The position numbers were made by a program, and so were the translations under genes. Of a stretch of DNA of 57,249 bases, positions 30,350 to 38,821 are shown one piece after another (position 1 is the first letter of the stretch; each line of letters begins with the position of its first letter). The stretch is from Oscillospiraceae bacterium. Its GTDB lineage: Bacteria > Bacillota > Clostridia > Oscillospirales > Oscillospiraceae. Under the pieces are notes generated by a model. It saw nothing but the letters and a program-made list of their open reading frames with translations, made no database searches and had not been told where the DNA came from. Where the stretch lies: contig JAFWGE010000032.1 of NCBI GenBank assembly GCA_017512485.1, positions 100,721-157,969 on the forward strand, written 5' to 3'.

Positions 30350-30384
30350 CTTATACCTATATAAAAAGAAATAATAAAAATGAA

Positions 30385-30413
30385 TTGTCTTTTGACAGGG
30401 GATATGGTAACAT
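30385..30413 (+). promoter_or_regulatory. Putative promoter of the smsC-smsB pair
   Basis: TTGTCT (30385-30390), 17-base spacer, TAACAT (30408-30413), 62 bases before the smsC start. Divergent from the dnaA promoter. Confidence 0.45.
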
Positions 30414-30474
30414 AAGCGTGAGCCGGAAGTCAGTGGTTTTATTATAGTTTGATTTGAGGAGGATCTTTGGAGAT

Positions 30475-31194
30475 ATGCTGCAGATCAGGGATTTGCATGT
30501 TCATGTCCGCACTGACAAAGAGGATCTGGACATATTGAAAGGTATCGATCTTTCTGTTGAAAGCGGAAAACTGGTGGTGATCACCGGTCCGAACGGAGGC
30601 GGGAAGACTACCCTGGCCAAAGCCATAATGGGTATCGTCCCGGCCAGCGGCGGGACGATATTGTTAAATGGGGAAGATATCACGCATAAATCCGTCACGG
30701 AGAGGGCGAGACTGGGGATAAGCTACGGTTTTCAGCAGCCGCCCCGCTTTAAAGGCATAAAAGTCGCCGACCTTCTGAACGTTGCCTCCGGAAAAGAGCT
30801 TTCAAGAGACGAGTGCTGCTCATACCTTACAAAAGTCGGTCTTTGCGCAAACGATTACCTGGACAGGGAAGTGGACGCTTCCCTGTCCGGAGGAGAAGTT
30901 AAAAGGATAGAAATAGCCACTATCCTTGCCAGGAGGTCGGGGCTTATGATCTATGACGAACCGGAAGCCGGAATAGACCTCTGGAGCTTCTCAAAGCTGA
31001 CAGAAACATTCAAAACTATCCATGAAACGAATGACGCCACGCTTATGATAATTTCTCATCAGGAGAGGATCCTTCAGCTGGCCGACCTTATCGTCCTGGT
31101 ATCGGACGGCAGGATACAGCGTTCCGGACCGGGAGAAGAGATCTTCCCTGAAATTATGAACCAGACAGAGGGACAGTGCCCTCTGGTTTCATGA
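30475..31194 (+). CDS. sufC: SufC/SmsC-type Fe-S cluster assembly ATPase
   Basis: Soluble ABC ATPase that powers the SufB-type scaffold in iron-sulfur cluster assembly. 239 residues. Walker A is TGPNGGGKTTLAKAI, the Q loop lies in YGFQQPPRFKGIKV, the signature is LSGGEVKRIEIA, Walker B with the following D loop is LMIYDEPEAGIDLWS, and the switch His is in IISHQERI. The EPEAGID variant and the lone SufB partner downstream match the minimal two-gene SmsCB form rather than the full sufCDSUB operon. ATG 30475 is chosen over upstream TTG codons; GAGGAGG at 30457-30463 serves it. Thirteen bases separate it from the partner. Confidence 0.9.
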   Translation: MLQIRDLHVHVRTDKEDLDILKGIDLSVESGKLVVITGPNGGGKTTLAKAIMGIVPASGGTILLNGEDITHKSVTERARLGISYGFQQPPRFKGIKVADLLNVASGKELSRDECCSYLTKVGLCANDYLDREVDASLSGGEVKRIEIATILARRSGLMIYDEPEAGIDLWSFSKLTETFKTIHETNDATLMIISHQERILQLADLIVLVSDGRIQRSGPGEEIFPEIMNQTEGQCPLVS

Positions 31195-31207
31195 GGGGGG
31201 AAAGGAA

Positions 31208-32125
31208 TTGGACGCGATAGAGAAGAACCTGCTTTTGCAGATCGCGGACCTGCACGACGTACCGGCAGGGGCTTACAATATAAGGGAGAACGGAAAAGGC
31301 GTAGCCAGGGCAAATACTCCTAATATAGAGATCGTTACAAAAACGGATAAACCGGGTATAGACATCTTTATCAAGCCGGGAACAAAGAACGAGAGCGTAC
31401 ATATCCCTGTTATGATCACACAGACCGGCCTAACGGATATGGTGTATAACGATTTTTATGTCGGGGAAGACTCGGACGTCCTTATAGTTGCCGGTTGCGG
31501 CATCCATAACAGCGGCTGCGAACCGTCGCGTCACGACGGCATACACACCTTCCACGTGGGAAAGAACGCCAGAATGAAATACGTGGAGAAGCACTACGGG
31601 GAAGGATCCGGGGAAGGGGAAAGGATCCTGAATCCGGATACGATCATCGAACTGGACGAGGGTGCGGTATGCGAACTTGACACGTCCCAGATCAAGGGTG
31701 TAAGCTCCACCAAAAGGTATACCAAAGTCACCTGCGGCAAGAATTCCGAACTCGTAATAACAGAGAAACTCCTGACGCATGACAGCCAGGAGGCCGTTTC
31801 AGAGATGGATATTTTCCTCAAAGGTGAGGGCGCCAGGGCAAGGATCATTTCCCGCAGCGTCGCACAGGACAGATCCAGCCAGATTTTTTATCCCAGAGTG
31901 ACGGGGGAATGCGCCTGTTTCGGACACGTCCAGTGTGATGCGATAATAATGGGGGACGCGAAAGTCCGGGCCATACCGGAGATCACCGCCGACGACGTGA
32001 ACGCCCAGCTTATCCACGAAGCCGCCATCGGCAGGATCGCCGGAGACCAGATCATGAAAATGATGACGCTGGGGCTCACGGAACAGCAGGCCGAGGAAAT
32101 GATACTCGGAGGATTCCTGAAATAA
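31208..32125 (+). CDS. SufB/SufD-family Fe-S scaffold, SmsB type
   Basis: A 305-residue beta-helix scaffold protein that with the ABC ATPase upstream would assemble Fe-S clusters. It is much shorter than SufB (about 460-480), matching the compact SmsB form. Visible are GCGIHNSGCEPSRHDGIHTF with possible ligand cysteines and histidines, a central beta-helix (VCELDTSQIKGVSSTKRY onward), CACFGHVQCDAIIM, and the C-terminal SufBD core IHEAAIGRIAGDQIMKMMTLGL followed by EQQAEEMILGGFL. The start is a TTG at 31208 directly after GGGGGGAAAGGA; no in-frame ATG fits. No cysteine desulfurase or SufU accompanies the pair here. Confidence 0.85.
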   Translation: MDAIEKNLLLQIADLHDVPAGAYNIRENGKGVARANTPNIEIVTKTDKPGIDIFIKPGTKNESVHIPVMITQTGLTDMVYNDFYVGEDSDVLIVAGCGIHNSGCEPSRHDGIHTFHVGKNARMKYVEKHYGEGSGEGERILNPDTIIELDEGAVCELDTSQIKGVSSTKRYTKVTCGKNSELVITEKLLTHDSQEAVSEMDIFLKGEGARARIISRSVAQDRSSQIFYPRVTGECACFGHVQCDAIIMGDAKVRAIPEITADDVNAQLIHEAAIGRIAGDQIMKMMTLGLTEQQAEEMILGGFLK

Positions 32126-32136
32126 CCTGATATAAA

Positions 32137-32175
32137 AAGAAACCTTCCGTTCGGATCGCGGAAGGTTTCTTTTTT
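32137..32175 (+). terminator. Rho-independent terminator after smsB
   Basis: Thirteen-base perfect stem, 32137-32149 with 32159-32171, nine-base loop, ending in a run of T. A textbook intrinsic terminator just after the smsB stop. Confidence 0.95.
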
Positions 32176-32347
32176 GGTTGGCATGTCCGGCAGCGAAATA
32201 CCGGATTTTTTACAAAATGTTAACTGTTGGTATTTATACGTATCATATAATCAAGTTGAAATATATAGAATGACAGGTACCTCGCCGGCTTCAGCGGGGG
32301 AGGAATCACAGATATTCAGATATCGGATATCGGAAAGGAGAGCGGGC

Positions 32348-33028
32348 ATGGTCAGACGTGTATTGATAATAGAAGACGATTCCAACATAGCGGAACTGAT
32401 GAAGCTGTATTTTGGAAGAGCGGGATATGAGGTATATACGGCCCCTCACGGGAGGAAAGGCCTGGAGCTGTTTAACGAGACTGCCCCTACCATCGTCATG
32501 CTCGATATCATGCTGCCGGATCTGGACGGCTGGGAGGTGTGCAGGAAGATAAGGGAGACTTCCGGCACGCCGATAATCATGGTGACGGCCAAAGGCGAGT
32601 TGGACGACAAAGTCGCCGGGCTTGGCCTTGGGGCAGATGATTATATAGTAAAACCTTTTGAGATGAAAGAGGTGCTGGCCCGGGCGGACGCCGTGCTCAG
32701 ACGCACACAGGGCGGCGATAGCGTTTCAAGAAGGCTTGAGTTCGACAAACTGGTCATAGATATGGACTCTTTTGACTTGATCGTGGACGGGAAAAAGGTA
32801 GACGCGCCTCCAAAAGAGATGGAACTTATTTTTTTCCTCGCTTCCTCTCCCAACAGAGTATACACAAGGAATCAGCTGCTGGATGAGGTATGGGGATTCG
32901 ATTATTTCGGGGACTCCCGCACGGTCGACGTCCATATCAAGAGGCTCCGCGAGAAACTCGAGGGAGTCAGCGACCAATGGTCTTTGAAGACCGTCTGGGG
33001 CGTAGGCTACAAATTCGAACTGAGATAG
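32348..33028 (+). CDS. OmpR/PhoB-family response regulator
   Basis: DNA-binding regulator of a two-component system, 226 residues. The receiver domain has the acidic pair EDDS, the phosphoacceptor Asp in VMLDIMLPDLDG, the Thr/Ser in IIMVTAKG and the Lys in YIVKPFEM. The winged-helix effector ends with the family pattern RTVDVHIKRLREKL and VWGVGYKFEL. The open frame extends upstream, but ATG 32348 has AAAGGAG nine bases before it and begins the conserved VRRVLIIEDD. Partner kinase is 29 bases downstream. A TATAAT at 32246-32251 may belong to its promoter, though no good -35 box was found. Confidence 0.93.
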   Translation: MVRRVLIIEDDSNIAELMKLYFGRAGYEVYTAPHGRKGLELFNETAPTIVMLDIMLPDLDGWEVCRKIRETSGTPIIMVTAKGELDDKVAGLGLGADDYIVKPFEMKEVLARADAVLRRTQGGDSVSRRLEFDKLVIDMDSFDLIVDGKKVDAPPKEMELIFFLASSPNRVYTRNQLLDEVWGFDYFGDSRTVDVHIKRLREKLEGVSDQWSLKTVWGVGYKFELR

Positions 33029-33057
33029 ACGGATAAGGCAGGTCGGGAAGACGGAAT

Positions 33058-34494
33058 ATGAGATCGTTATATAAGAAGCAGAGACTGTTTATCGTTTTTG
33101 CCCTGTTGTTCAGCTTCCTGCTAATGTCGCTGATCATGATGGTAGCCACATACAACTATTTTGTGGAGAGGGAGCAGGCCAAGTTGACCGTCACTGCGGA
33201 ATCCGCGGCGAATGTGGCAAAGGCGTATTCCATCACCGGCGACCCCAGCGGCAACTGGGAGCTGCGTATGTCGCTTTCATTTTCCGCCCAGGTGTCCGGT
33301 ACGTTTCTGCTCGTATGTGATGAGAACGGGGAGGTCGTACTCACCTCTGATCAGGACCCTTTAAGTGAATATATCGGGAAAAAGGTACCTGACATAGCGG
33401 CTTATTCCGTACGGAATCTGGACGGATATACGTCTTTCGGGACTTTCGGCAGTTTGTTTTCTTCATACAGATATATCCACGGCAGCCCGATCTGTTCCGA
33501 TTCGGGCAAACTGACGGGAATGGTTTTCGCGTCATCGAGTTCTGAGGAAGTTATAAAACTGTTTTTTAAACTTATCTATATTTTTCTGATCATATCGGTG
33601 ATAACCCTTATAACCGCCTGTGTGATCACGAGCGAAATAACCAGAAGGCAGGTCAAGCCCCTCAACGAAATGGCCCAGGCAGCCCGGCGGTTCGGTATGG
33701 GGGACTATTCCGCCAGGGTATCTGTCACCGGCAGGAAGGACGAGATAGGGGAGCTCACCCTGGCGTTCAACAGTATGGCGGACAGTCTCGAAAAGGCTGA
33801 GAAACGCAGGCAGGAGTTTATTGCCAACATTTCGCACGAGCTGCGCACTCCCATGACGACCATCGGCGGGTTCGTTGACGGCCTTCTGGATGGTACGATC
33901 CCAGCAGAAGCGCAGAAGGAGTACCTCCGGACAATCTCCGAGGAGGTCAAACGCCTCTCCAGGCTGGTATCGAAGATGACGGAGCTGTCCCGCCTGCAGG
34001 CAAAGCTGGCCCCTTCCGGAGAGGGGCTTAAAAGGGAAGACTTCAATATTTCCGAGCTGCTCAGGGTGACGATATTGGGCATGGAGCAGAAGATAAATGA
34101 TAAGTCGCTGGACGTAAACGCGGACTTGGGCGACGAGGATATATTTGTTTTTGCCGAAAAGGACTCCATCACGCAGGTCGTGTATAACCTGTTGGGGAAC
34201 GCGGTCAAATTTGCCCGGGAGAACTCTACACTGGGTATTTCCATTGGGAGGCTCCAGCAAAAAGCGGTGATATCTTTTACCAATGAGGGGGATACGATAC
34301 CCCAGAAAGAACTTGAAGCGATATTCGAGAGGTTCCATAAAACGGATGCTTCAAGGAGCGAAGACAAAGACGGGCTGGGGCTCGGTCTGTATATAGTAAA
34401 ATCCATTATGAACGCCCACGGAGAAAAAGTGGAGGTCGACAGCAAAAACGGTCTGACGTCTTTTACCATATATCTTCCTCTTTCGGAGCGATGA
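33058..34494 (+). CDS. Membrane sensor histidine kinase
   Basis: Partner of the upstream regulator, 478 residues. First transmembrane helix about residues 10-32, an extracytoplasmic sensor of about 130 residues, second helix about 163-187 (LIYIFLIISVITLITACVI), HAMP domain to about 240 (RQVKPLNEMAQAARRFGMGDYSARV), dimerisation domain with the phosphoacceptor His in FIANISHELRTPMTTI, then the ATPase domain with N box QVVYNLLGNAVKFA, F box IFERFHKTD and G box KDGLGLGLYIVKS. All catalytic parts are intact. With the downstream HtrA-like gene the layout recalls the CssRS secretion-stress system of Bacillus; the signal is not known here. Confidence 0.93.
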   Translation: MRSLYKKQRLFIVFALLFSFLLMSLIMMVATYNYFVEREQAKLTVTAESAANVAKAYSITGDPSGNWELRMSLSFSAQVSGTFLLVCDENGEVVLTSDQDPLSEYIGKKVPDIAAYSVRNLDGYTSFGTFGSLFSSYRYIHGSPICSDSGKLTGMVFASSSSEEVIKLFFKLIYIFLIISVITLITACVITSEITRRQVKPLNEMAQAARRFGMGDYSARVSVTGRKDEIGELTLAFNSMADSLEKAEKRRQEFIANISHELRTPMTTIGGFVDGLLDGTIPAEAQKEYLRTISEEVKRLSRLVSKMTELSRLQAKLAPSGEGLKREDFNISELLRVTILGMEQKINDKSLDVNADLGDEDIFVFAEKDSITQVVYNLLGNAVKFARENSTLGISIGRLQQKAVISFTNEGDTIPQKELEAIFERFHKTDASRSEDKDGLGLGLYIVKSIMNAHGEKVEVDSKNGLTSFTIYLPLSER

Positions 34495-34555
34495 AAGGAC
34501 CGCAGCATATTTCTTAATCAGATCCCTTATCCGGTGACGCAGCGGAGGTGAGAAC

Positions 34556-35929
34556 ATGGATGAGCAGCAGGGAAAACAGCCATATACGCAGCAGGGAACA
34601 GGCCGGTACATCTCCGGGTATCCTTACCGTGTAAACGGAAGCCCTGAGATGAGGCAGGGTCCTGTTTTCGGAGCTGAGGACGAGGAGACGCCCGGCGGCG
34701 TTTTCGATCCGGGGAGAGAGCCGGGAAGGAAGACCCGGCGGCTGGCTGCAGCCATCCTGCTGCTTGCGGCATGCGCCGCCGCCGTCCTGATTTTTTGCAA
34801 TTATTCCGTCCGGATCTTATCTGAAGAAGGCAAAATCACTTTTTCGATATCCAAAAAAACAGAGGAAACGCTTTTGGAGCCTCACTCCGGGGACGCGGGG
34901 GCGTCAGCGGGTGATGAAGGCGAACACACAGTTCAGCGAGCCCAGGATGACGGGACCAGATTGTTCCTTACGGGCGCGCAGAAGGGATCCGGCGACTGGG
35001 CGTTTCAGGATATCTATGCCTCTGTCATAGACAGCGTGGTTTGCGTATGTGTTGAAAACGTTTCCGGTAAGAGCTCTGCCAGCGGGATAATAATGTCCGA
35101 TAACGGCTATATAATAACGAACGCGCATATTATTTCCGGCGCGCAGGATATCCGGGCCATTCTGCACAGCGGTGAGGAGTATATTGCCAGCGTTGTAGGC
35201 AGCGACATCGTGACAGACCTGGCGGTACTGAAAATAGACAAAAATGACTGCCAGTATGCGGTTTTTGCCGACTCCGACGAAGTCCGGGCAGGGGATACGG
35301 TCCTTGCCATAGGCAACCCACTGGGGGTGGAGTTCTCCGGCACGATGACCGACGGCATCGTTTGCGCGGTGAACAGGGGAGTATATCTTAACGGGTACCT
35401 CACCGACCTGATACAGACGAACGCCGCCGTCTATGATGGCAGCGCCGGCGGCCCGCTCATCAATATGAGTGGGCAGGTCATAGGCATCAATACCGTAAAA
35501 GCCGCCGACGTAGACGCGTCCGTAAAGGGGATAGGCTTCGCCATCCCATCAAAAAACGCGAAGCCGGTGATAGATGAACTTATAGAAAAGGGCTTTGTCT
35601 CCGGCAGGCCAAGCCTTGGTTTCGAGGCGATAGACTATAATCTTCCCGCGCAGGCAGCAGCGTTTTTCGGGACGCCGGGGGGAGTAATGGCTGCGGCCGT
35701 TTATGAGTCGTCCGACGCGTATTATAAGGGAATAAAAGCCGGGGACATCATAGTAGCCCTCCAGGGGACGGAAGTATCCAGCGTAAATGAACTGACAAAA
35801 GTTATGTCCCAATACAGCGTAGGGGATTCCGTTACGCTCATCATTTACCGTAAGGGCGCCTACTATCAGACGGAGCTGACCCTGGCGGATGAGTCTTCTT
35901 TCAGGAACCAGGGCGGCAGGACTGAATAA
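34556..35929 (+). CDS. HtrA/DegP-like membrane protein lacking the catalytic serine
   Basis: A 457-residue S1C-family protein: cytoplasmic N-terminal tail (1-60), one transmembrane anchor (about 63-82), acidic linker, trypsin-like domain (about 145-335) and one PDZ domain (about 350-445). The triad His191 (ITNAHII) and Asp221 (VTDLAVLKI) are kept. The nucleophile motif, which reads GNSGGPL in active members, is here GSAGGPLIN: Ser is replaced by Ala297 and the preceding Asn by Ser296. The flanking pattern IQTNAAVYDG aligns without gaps, so the loss is real in this sequence. Likely a pseudoprotease, perhaps a chaperone or a sensor. It follows the kinase by 61 bases, probably cotranscribed. Confidence 0.88.
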   Translation: MDEQQGKQPYTQQGTGRYISGYPYRVNGSPEMRQGPVFGAEDEETPGGVFDPGREPGRKTRRLAAAILLLAACAAAVLIFCNYSVRILSEEGKITFSISKKTEETLLEPHSGDAGASAGDEGEHTVQRAQDDGTRLFLTGAQKGSGDWAFQDIYASVIDSVVCVCVENVSGKSSASGIIMSDNGYIITNAHIISGAQDIRAILHSGEEYIASVVGSDIVTDLAVLKIDKNDCQYAVFADSDEVRAGDTVLAIGNPLGVEFSGTMTDGIVCAVNRGVYLNGYLTDLIQTNAAVYDGSAGGPLINMSGQVIGINTVKAADVDASVKGIGFAIPSKNAKPVIDELIEKGFVSGRPSLGFEAIDYNLPAQAAAFFGTPGGVMAAAVYESSDAYYKGIKAGDIIVALQGTEVSSVNELTKVMSQYSVGDSVTLIIYRKGAYYQTELTLADESSFRNQGGRTE

Positions 35930-35988
35930 CCAACGGGAAGGCCGGTTTGAATACCGGTCCGCCCATTGTTCGGCGCTATACAGCAGAA

Positions 35989-36016
35989 ACGACCCGGGGC
36001 ACGTGCCCCGGGTCGT
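35989..36016. terminator. 28-bp perfect palindrome between HtrA-like gene and pnp
   Basis: Fourteen bases (35989-36002) followed directly by their complement (36003-36016), between two convergent genes. Very GC-rich but without a U run in either direction; best read as a bidirectional terminator or mRNA-end hairpin. Confidence 0.6.
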
Positions 36017-36042
36017 CTTATGACCAGTTATGGATGTGGGAT

Positions 36043-38178
36043 TCAGCGGCTCTGGATAGTTCCCTTATTTCCGGCGTTCATCTCCCGGATCGCGTCTTTC
36101 CTGGAAAGGTTTACACGGCCTTTCTCGTCGATCTCCGTGACCTTTACCCAGGTCATATCACCCACGTTAAGCACGTCCTCCACCTTTTCCACGCGGCGGT
36201 TTTCGAGCTTGGAGATGTGGATCATGCCGTCTTTTCCGGGCACCAGTTCAACGAATGCGCCGATGGGTATGATGCGTACTACCTTGCCATAGTACAGTTT
36301 GCCCACCTCAGGGACAAATACTATGTTCTCTATGGCCTGTTTGGCGGCATTGCAGGCGGCGATATCCACTGAAGAGATGAAGATGCTGCCGTCGTCTTCT
36401 ATGTCTATCTTCGCACCGGTGTCCGCGACGATCTTCTGTATGGTCTTTCCGCCGGAACCAATGACCTCGCGGATCTTGTCGGCGTTTATCTTCATGGAGA
36501 TCATCTTGGGGGCGTACTGAGAGACTTCCTTGCGGGGTTCCGGGATGCACGGCAGCATGATCTCGTCAAGTATCTGATAACGTGCGTCGCGGGTTATGGT
36601 CAGGGCGGATTTGATTATCTCCCCGGTCAGACCGTCGTTTTTAAGGTCCATCTGAATGGCGGTGACGCCCTTCTTTGTTCCGGCGACTTTGAAATCCATA
36701 TCTCCGTGGAAATCCTCGACGCCCTGGATGTCGATGAAAGTGGTCCACTCATCCCCGTTGTCTATCAGACCGCAGGAGATGCCGGCCACCGGCGCTTTGA
36801 TCGGTACGCCGGCGTCCATAAGGGCCAGGGTGGAACCGCAGATGGAACCCTGGGACGTGGAGCCGTTGGAGGAGAGCACCTCGGAAACGACCCGGATAGT
36901 GTAGGGGAACTCCTCCATGGAGGGCAAAACCGGGACCAGGGCTTTCTCAGCCAGGGCGCCGTGGCCGTACTCGCGGCGGCTGGTGCTGCGGGAGCCGCGG
37001 GCTTCTCCCGTGGAGAAAGCGGGGAAGTTGTAGTGGTGCATATAACGCTTGGAGGTTTCTTCCCAGATGGTGTCAAGTTTCTGGGCAGCGCTGGAAGTGT
37101 CAAGGGTGGCAATGGAGAGGACCTGGGTCTGGCCTCTTGTGAACAGTCCGGAACCATGGACCCTGGGCACTACGCCCACTTCGGCGTCCAGGGGGCGGAT
37201 CTCGTCCATGGCACGCCCGTCTACGCGCTTTCCTTCAAGCAGCCACTGGCGGACAACGGCCTTCTGGAGCTTGTACATGAGTTCCTCCATAAGGACGCGG
37301 ATGTTCGGGTATTTTTCCTCGTACTTCTCTATGAGGTCGAGCTTGATGGGAGTGAGGCGCTCCTCGCGCACGTTTTTGTCGTCGGTGTCCATGGCGAAAC
37401 GGATACGGTCGAGGCAGTAATCCTTTATCTCACTGAGCATGTCCGGGTCGATGGAGCCGTTGACGTATGTGAATTTGGGCTTGCCGATCTGGTCCACGAT
37501 GCCGTTGATAAAGCGGACGATCTTTTTCGCTTCCTCGTGCGCCAGCATGATTCCGTCGTAAACTATCTCTTCGGGTACCTCGTTCGCTTCGGTCTCTATC
37601 ATAACGACCTTCTCGGCGGTCGAAGCGATGGTGATAAGCATCTCGCTGTGTTCCCTCTGCTCACGGTCAGGGTTGAGGACGAGCTTCCCGTCCACGTATC
37701 CGCACCAGCACCCGGCTATGGGGCCGTTCCAGGGGATATCGGAGATGGCCACGGCGATGGACGCGCCGATCATCGCGGGGATCTCGGGTTCGCAGTCGTG
37801 GTCTACGGACAGGACGGTGGCGGTGACGACTACGTCGTTCCTCAGGTAACTGTCAAAAAGAGGGCGCATCGGTCTATCTATGAGGCGGGAGGCGAGGACA
37901 GCCTTGGTGGACGGTCTGCCTTCACGGCGCATGAAGGAACCGGGGATGCGGCCCACCGCATAGAGTTTTTCCTCAAAATCTACGGTGAGCGGGAAATAGT
38001 CGATCCCTTCCCTTGGCAGGTCGGAGGCGGTAGCGGTCACAAGGACCATGGTGTCGCCGTAGCGCACCGTGCAGGCGGCGTTGGCGAGCTCGGCGAGTTT
38101 GCCGGTCTCCACAGTGAGGGTCCTTCCGGCAAAGTCCGTTTCGAATATTCTGTGATCGGGGTATTCTTTTCTCTTCAT
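36043..38178 (-). CDS. pnp: Polynucleotide phosphorylase
   Basis: Phosphate-dependent 3'-to-5' exoribonuclease of the degradosome. 711 residues. Two RNase PH-like domains, the first with FEKLYAVGRIPGSFMRREGRPS, the second, active, with RVHGSGLFTRGQTQVLSIATLD, DHHYNFPAFSTGEA-type YMHHYNFPAFSTGEARG and ILDEIMLPCI; a KH domain with VIGSGGKTIQKIV; and an S1 domain with GKVVRIIPIGAFVELVPGKDGMIH. Full length with every domain. ATG 38178. It follows rpsO, the classic rpsO-pnp pair, and the 169-base spacer holds two hairpins likely to control decay. Confidence 0.98.
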   Translation of the reverse strand: MKRKEYPDHRIFETDFAGRTLTVETGKLAELANAACTVRYGDTMVLVTATASDLPREGIDYFPLTVDFEEKLYAVGRIPGSFMRREGRPSTKAVLASRLIDRPMRPLFDSYLRNDVVVTATVLSVDHDCEPEIPAMIGASIAVAISDIPWNGPIAGCWCGYVDGKLVLNPDREQREHSEMLITIASTAEKVVMIETEANEVPEEIVYDGIMLAHEEAKKIVRFINGIVDQIGKPKFTYVNGSIDPDMLSEIKDYCLDRIRFAMDTDDKNVREERLTPIKLDLIEKYEEKYPNIRVLMEELMYKLQKAVVRQWLLEGKRVDGRAMDEIRPLDAEVGVVPRVHGSGLFTRGQTQVLSIATLDTSSAAQKLDTIWEETSKRYMHHYNFPAFSTGEARGSRSTSRREYGHGALAEKALVPVLPSMEEFPYTIRVVSEVLSSNGSTSQGSICGSTLALMDAGVPIKAPVAGISCGLIDNGDEWTTFIDIQGVEDFHGDMDFKVAGTKKGVTAIQMDLKNDGLTGEIIKSALTITRDARYQILDEIMLPCIPEPRKEVSQYAPKMISMKINADKIREVIGSGGKTIQKIVADTGAKIDIEDDGSIFISSVDIAACNAAKQAIENIVFVPEVGKLYYGKVVRIIPIGAFVELVPGKDGMIHISKLENRRVEKVEDVLNVGDMTWVKVTEIDEKGRVNLSRKDAIREMNAGNKGTIQSR

Positions 38179-38213
38179 TTCCTTTTCCTTTCTTTATCGG
38201 AAAAGCGGCAGTT

Positions 38214-38270
38214 TAGCACTTGAAACCGGGTTCGGAGCCATATGCGGGCCGAGCGCAGTTTCAACTGCTA
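38214..38270 (-). promoter_or_regulatory. Long hairpin in the pnp leader
   Basis: Thirteen-base inverted repeat with one mismatch: 38214-38226 against 38258-38270, 31-base apical part that can pair further. It lies 36 bases upstream of the pnp start. In E. coli the pnp leader hairpin is cut by RNase III and used for autoregulation; a like role here is inferred. Confidence 0.5.
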
Positions 38271-38312
38271 AAAATGCCGGTCCTCCGATGGGGTGTTGTC
38301 GGTATAATTTTA

Positions 38313-38341
38313 GCCCGATACCGGGTCGGCCAGTATCGGGC
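38313..38341 (-). terminator. rpsO terminator
   Basis: Nine-base stem GCCCGATAC / GTATCGGGC (38313-38321 with 38333-38341), 11-base loop, followed on the minus strand by TAAAATTAT. It starts 7 bases after the rpsO stop and would partly separate rpsO from pnp. Confidence 0.7.
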
Positions 38342-38347
38342 ATGGTC

Positions 38348-38614
38348 TTACTTGCGGATACCCAGCTTGGCTATGCACTCTCTGTAGCGGTTGATGTCCT
38401 TCTTTGCGAGATAGTCCAGCAGGTTGCGGCGTTTGCCGACCATCTTCAGCAGACCGCGGCGGGAGTGGTTGTCGCCATGATGTACCTTGAGGTGCTCGGT
38501 GAGGCGTGTGATCCTCTCGGTGAGGATGGCGATCTGGACCTCAGGCGAGCCGGTATCGGTTTCGTGTATACGGTTTTTGGCTATTACGTCGGTTTTCTCT
38601 TCTTTGAGCAGCAT
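38348..38614 (-). CDS. rpsO: 30S ribosomal protein S15
   Basis: Small-subunit protein that binds 16S rRNA helices in the central domain. 88 residues from ATG 38614, the standard length; AAAGGTG lies upstream of it, while a GTG three codons earlier overlaps that site and is rejected. The sequence carries [39 protein letters not shown] and [12 protein letters not shown], all hallmark S15 segments including the rRNA-binding His and Asp. It precedes pnp, as in many bacteria. Confidence 0.98.
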   Translation of the reverse strand: MLLKEEKTDVIAKNRIHETDTGSPEVQIAILTERITRLTEHLKVHHGDNHSRRGLLKMVGKRRNLLDYLAKKDINRYRECIAKLGIRK

Positions 38615-38821
38615 ATTTTTCACCTTTCTTTTTTGTCCTCACGCTTAGTATGGGTCGGTGAAGCCGCTGAAGCGTTTCTCCTCATACCAGGCGAGGGAAT
38701 TGCCGTTTCTACGGGATAAGCCTATTAAGACTATCATATCCGGGCGCAGTTGTAAAGGATTTTTTTCTCGCGGTGTACGGCGCCGGAAAAAGTCCGCCGC
38801 TGGAACGGTACGATTTTTCCC

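Noticed and set aside
36706..38223. Long plus-strand open frame opposite pnp (505 codons)
   Set aside because: Low-complexity Gly/Val/Asp-rich shadow of pnp with no ribosome site.
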